Below are positions 4,930 to 7,637 of a DNA stretch of 7,637 bases, in pieces (positions within the stretch are counted from its first letter, which is position 1; each line of letters starts with the position of its first letter). The position numbers were made by a program, and so were the translations under genes. The notes below the pieces were generated by a model. The model searched no databases and was not told the DNA's origin. It saw only the letters and a program-made list of their open reading frames with translations. The DNA is from Clostridia bacterium. GTDB taxonomy: Bacteria > Bacillota > Clostridia > Christensenellales > Aristaeellaceae. Where the stretch lies: positions 1 through 7,637 of the forward strand of contig JAFZLE010000178.1 in assembly GCA_017551645.1 (NCBI GenBank). Reading direction: 5' to 3'.

Positions 4930-6229
4930 TTTTGTTACCGTCGTAGGCGCCGGTCTCGCGGGCAGTGAAGCCGCCTGGCAGCTGGCTGAGCGTGGGCGCA
5001 GGGTCAGGCTGGTGGAAATGAAGCCCAAGTGCTTCTCCCCCGCCCATCAGTCCGAGGGTTTTGGGGAACTCGTATGCTCCAATTCCTTAAAGGCGGATTA
5101 TCTTTCCAACGCTTCCGGGCTGCTCAAGGCGGAAATGCGGCGCTTCGGCAGTCTTATACTCAAAGCCGCCGACGCTTCCAGGCTGCCCGCGGGCGGCGCG
5201 CTGGCGGTGGACAGGAACGCTTTCAGCGCGTACATAACCGACGCGCTTACCGCCCATCCGCTGGTGGAAATCGTGCGGGAAAGGCTGGACGATATACCGC
5301 CCGAGCCCGCCGTGATCGCTACCGGCCCTTTGACACACGAAGCGCTTTCTGACAGCATAAAGGCGCTGCCCGGCTTTTCGCAGATGCACTTTTTCGACGC
5401 CGAGGCGCCTATCGTGACGCTGGAAAGCCTGGACATGAGCAGGATCTTCGCCGCCTCCCGCTACGGCAAGGGCGACGACGACTACCTTAACTGCCCCATG
5501 ACCGAAAGCGAGTACAACGCGTTTTACGACGTGCTGGTCTCCGCCGAGACCGCTGAGGTGCATGACTTTGACAAAAAACTGGTATTTGAAGGCTGCATAG
5601 CAGTGGAGATACTGGCGCAGAGGGGCAGGCAGACGCTGGCTTACGGGCCGCTCAAACCCGTGGGGCTCACAGACCCCCGCACCGGCAGGATGCCCTACGC
5701 CGTGGTACAGCTAAGGCGCGACAACTCCAGCGGCAGCCTGTATAACCTGGTGGGTTTTCAGACGCGGCTCAAATTCGGTGAGCAGAAGCGGGTATTCGGC
5801 ATGATACCCGGACTGGAACACGCCGAATTCGCCAGATACGGCGTGATGCACAAAAACACGTACCTGAACAGTCCGGACGTCTTGGGCATAAACTATCAGG
5901 TGAAGGGCCGCCCCCTGCTCCGCTTCGCGGGCCAGATGACGGGCGTGGAAGGCTACATGGAGTCCGCCGCGTCGGGACTCGTGGCAGCGCTGGGGCTGGA
6001 AATGTGTCTGGAGGGAAAGCCCGAACCCGATTTTGGGGATAAAACGCTGCTGGGTGCACTTACGCGCCACACAGTCACTCCCACCGGGGATTTTCAGCCG
6101 ATGAACGCGAACTTCGGGCTGCTGCCCCCTCTGGAAAAAAAGGTACGCAACAAGAAAGAGCGCTATGAGCTCGTAAGTTCGAGAGCGCTCGAGGAAATAG
6201 ACAGGATCAAACGGGAATACGCCCTGTAA
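4922..6229 (+). CDS. trmFO: Methylenetetrahydrofolate-tRNA (uracil-5-) methyltransferase TrmFO
   Basis: A 435-residue FAD-dependent enzyme (Gid family) that makes m5U at position 54 of the tRNA T-loop, using 5,10-methylenetetrahydrofolate as carbon donor. The FAD-binding Rossmann motif GAGLAGSEAA is at 9-18. Two cysteines match those known as functionally important in B. subtilis TrmFO (C53 and C226): C52 in ELVCSNSLKAD and C225 in FEGCIAVEILAQRGR. The MTGVEGYMESAASGL region and the PTGDFQPMNANFGLLPP segment near the C-terminus are also family hallmarks. Length is normal (about 435-445). The ATG lies inside the last codons of topA, with an 8-nt overlap and no good ribosome binding site just before it, so translation is probably coupled to topA. 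In B. subtilis a xerC-like gene, codV, follows gid; here hslV follows after 12 nt. The five tRNAs in this window are potential substrates. Confidence 0.98.
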   Translation: MNDFVTVVGAGLAGSEAAWQLAERGRRVRLVEMKPKCFSPAHQSEGFGELVCSNSLKADYLSNASGLLKAEMRRFGSLILKAADASRLPAGGALAVDRNAFSAYITDALTAHPLVEIVRERLDDIPPEPAVIATGPLTHEALSDSIKALPGFSQMHFFDAEAPIVTLESLDMSRIFAASRYGKGDDDYLNCPMTESEYNAFYDVLVSAETAEVHDFDKKLVFEGCIAVEILAQRGRQTLAYGPLKPVGLTDPRTGRMPYAVVQLRRDNSSGSLYNLVGFQTRLKFGEQKRVFGMIPGLEHAEFARYGVMHKNTYLNSPDVLGINYQVKGRPLLRFAGQMTGVEGYMESAASGLVAALGLEMCLEGKPEPDFGDKTLLGALTRHTVTPTGDFQPMNANFGLLPPLEKKVRNKKERYELVSSRALEEIDRIKREYAL

Positions 6230-6241
6230 GGGAGGTAAAAA

Positions 6242-6777
6242 ATGGACTTATTCAGAGGCACCACCATCTGCGCGGTCAAACGCGACGGCGTGACCGCTAT
6301 CGCCGGTGACGGCCAGGTGACCATGGGTGAAAACGTGGTAATGAAGAATACCGCCAAAAAGGTACGCAGGATATATAACGGCCAGGTGCTGGTAGGTTTC
6401 GCGGGCACGGTCTCGGACGCCTTCGCCCTGTGCGAAAAGCTGGAGAACAACCTTACCCAGTATTCCGGAAACCTGGAAAGGGCCGCGGTGGAACTGGCGC
6501 AGGGCTGGCGCATGAACCGGGAAGCGCGCAACCTTGAGGCGCTGCTGATCGCCGCAAACAAAGACGAACTGCTGCTGATAAGCGGCACGGGAGAAGTGAT
6601 CACCCCGGATGAAGGCGTGCTGTCCATAGGCTCCGGCGGGAATTACGCCCTTGCGGCCGCCCGGGCGCTGATGGAAAACACGGAGCTTTCCGCGCAGGAG
6701 ATCGCCGTAAAGGCGCTCAGGATCGCCTCCTCCATCTGCGTCTACACCAATGACCATATTATCTGCGAGGTGATATG

Positions 6778-6778
<1 letters not shown>
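6242..6778 (+). CDS. hslV: HslV/ClpQ peptidase subunit of the HslUV protease
   Basis: A 178-residue threonine peptidase that forms a double hexameric ring and degrades proteins unfolded by HslU (ClpY in B. subtilis). The chain opens [16 protein letters not shown], and the TTI motif aligns with the mature N-terminus of HslV. T7 is therefore the predicted nucleophile and a six-residue leader must be removed. AGDGQVTMG at 21-29 and K39 (equivalent of K33) in the [10 protein letters not shown] stretch are present, as are GFAG, a [14 protein letters not shown] segment from 130, and the C-terminal CVYTND. Length is normal (about 175-180). GGAGG ends 6 nt before the ATG, and the gene starts 12 nt after trmFO. 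Its stop overlaps the hslU start, so both subunits are co-translated. Presence of T7 and T8 favours a Thr-type peptidase, unlike the B. subtilis ClpQ reported to use an N-terminal Ser. Confidence 0.98.

Positions 6779-7637
<859 letters not shown>

Overview
The window looks like a chromosomal housekeeping segment from a member of the Bacillota, most likely an uncultured-type Clostridia. The coding DNA is GC-rich and the intergenic DNA AT-rich. Genes have GGAGG-type ribosome binding sites, the tRNA genes do not encode CCA, the tRNA methylase is the folate-dependent TrmFO, and both operons keep orders familiar from Bacillus and Clostridium. The lineage is inferred from gene content; no 16S or search was available.

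Left part, minus strand (1-1591). Transcription starts at a strong promoter (1620-1648) and runs through five tRNA genes, Val(UAC), Asp(GUC), Phe(GAA), Gly(GCC) and Cys(GCA), to a rho-independent terminator (1171-1198). About 25 nt beyond it begins a tight three-gene run: a shortened and motif-poor YabN-like protein, the nucleoid protein HU, and the first 21 codons of an S4-domain protein (RqcP/YabO family). This matches the mazG/yabN-hup-yabO cluster of Clostridia.

Middle (1592-1727). A 136-bp divergent intergenic region carries back-to-back promoters for the tRNA operon (minus) and the dprA operon (plus), with an A/T tract between them.

Right part, plus strand (1728-7637). One apparent operon: dprA (loads RecA on single-stranded DNA), topA (topoisomerase I), trmFO (tRNA m5U54 methyltransferase), hslV and hslU (ATP-dependent two-component protease). 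hslU is cut by the window end. Spacing is tight: 16 nt, an 8-nt overlap, 12 nt, and a 1- or 4-nt overlap. The order equals the B. subtilis smf-topA-gid-codV-clpQ-clpY-codY locus with the xerC-type recombinase codV missing.

I found no mobile element, CRISPR array, defence system or clearly new system. The most interesting signals are small: two tRNAs whose T-loop has C at the otherwise near-universal position 55, in the same window as the T-loop methylase gene trmFO; the decayed but intact YabN-like protein; and the placement of the yabN-hup-rqcP genes directly behind a tRNA terminator.
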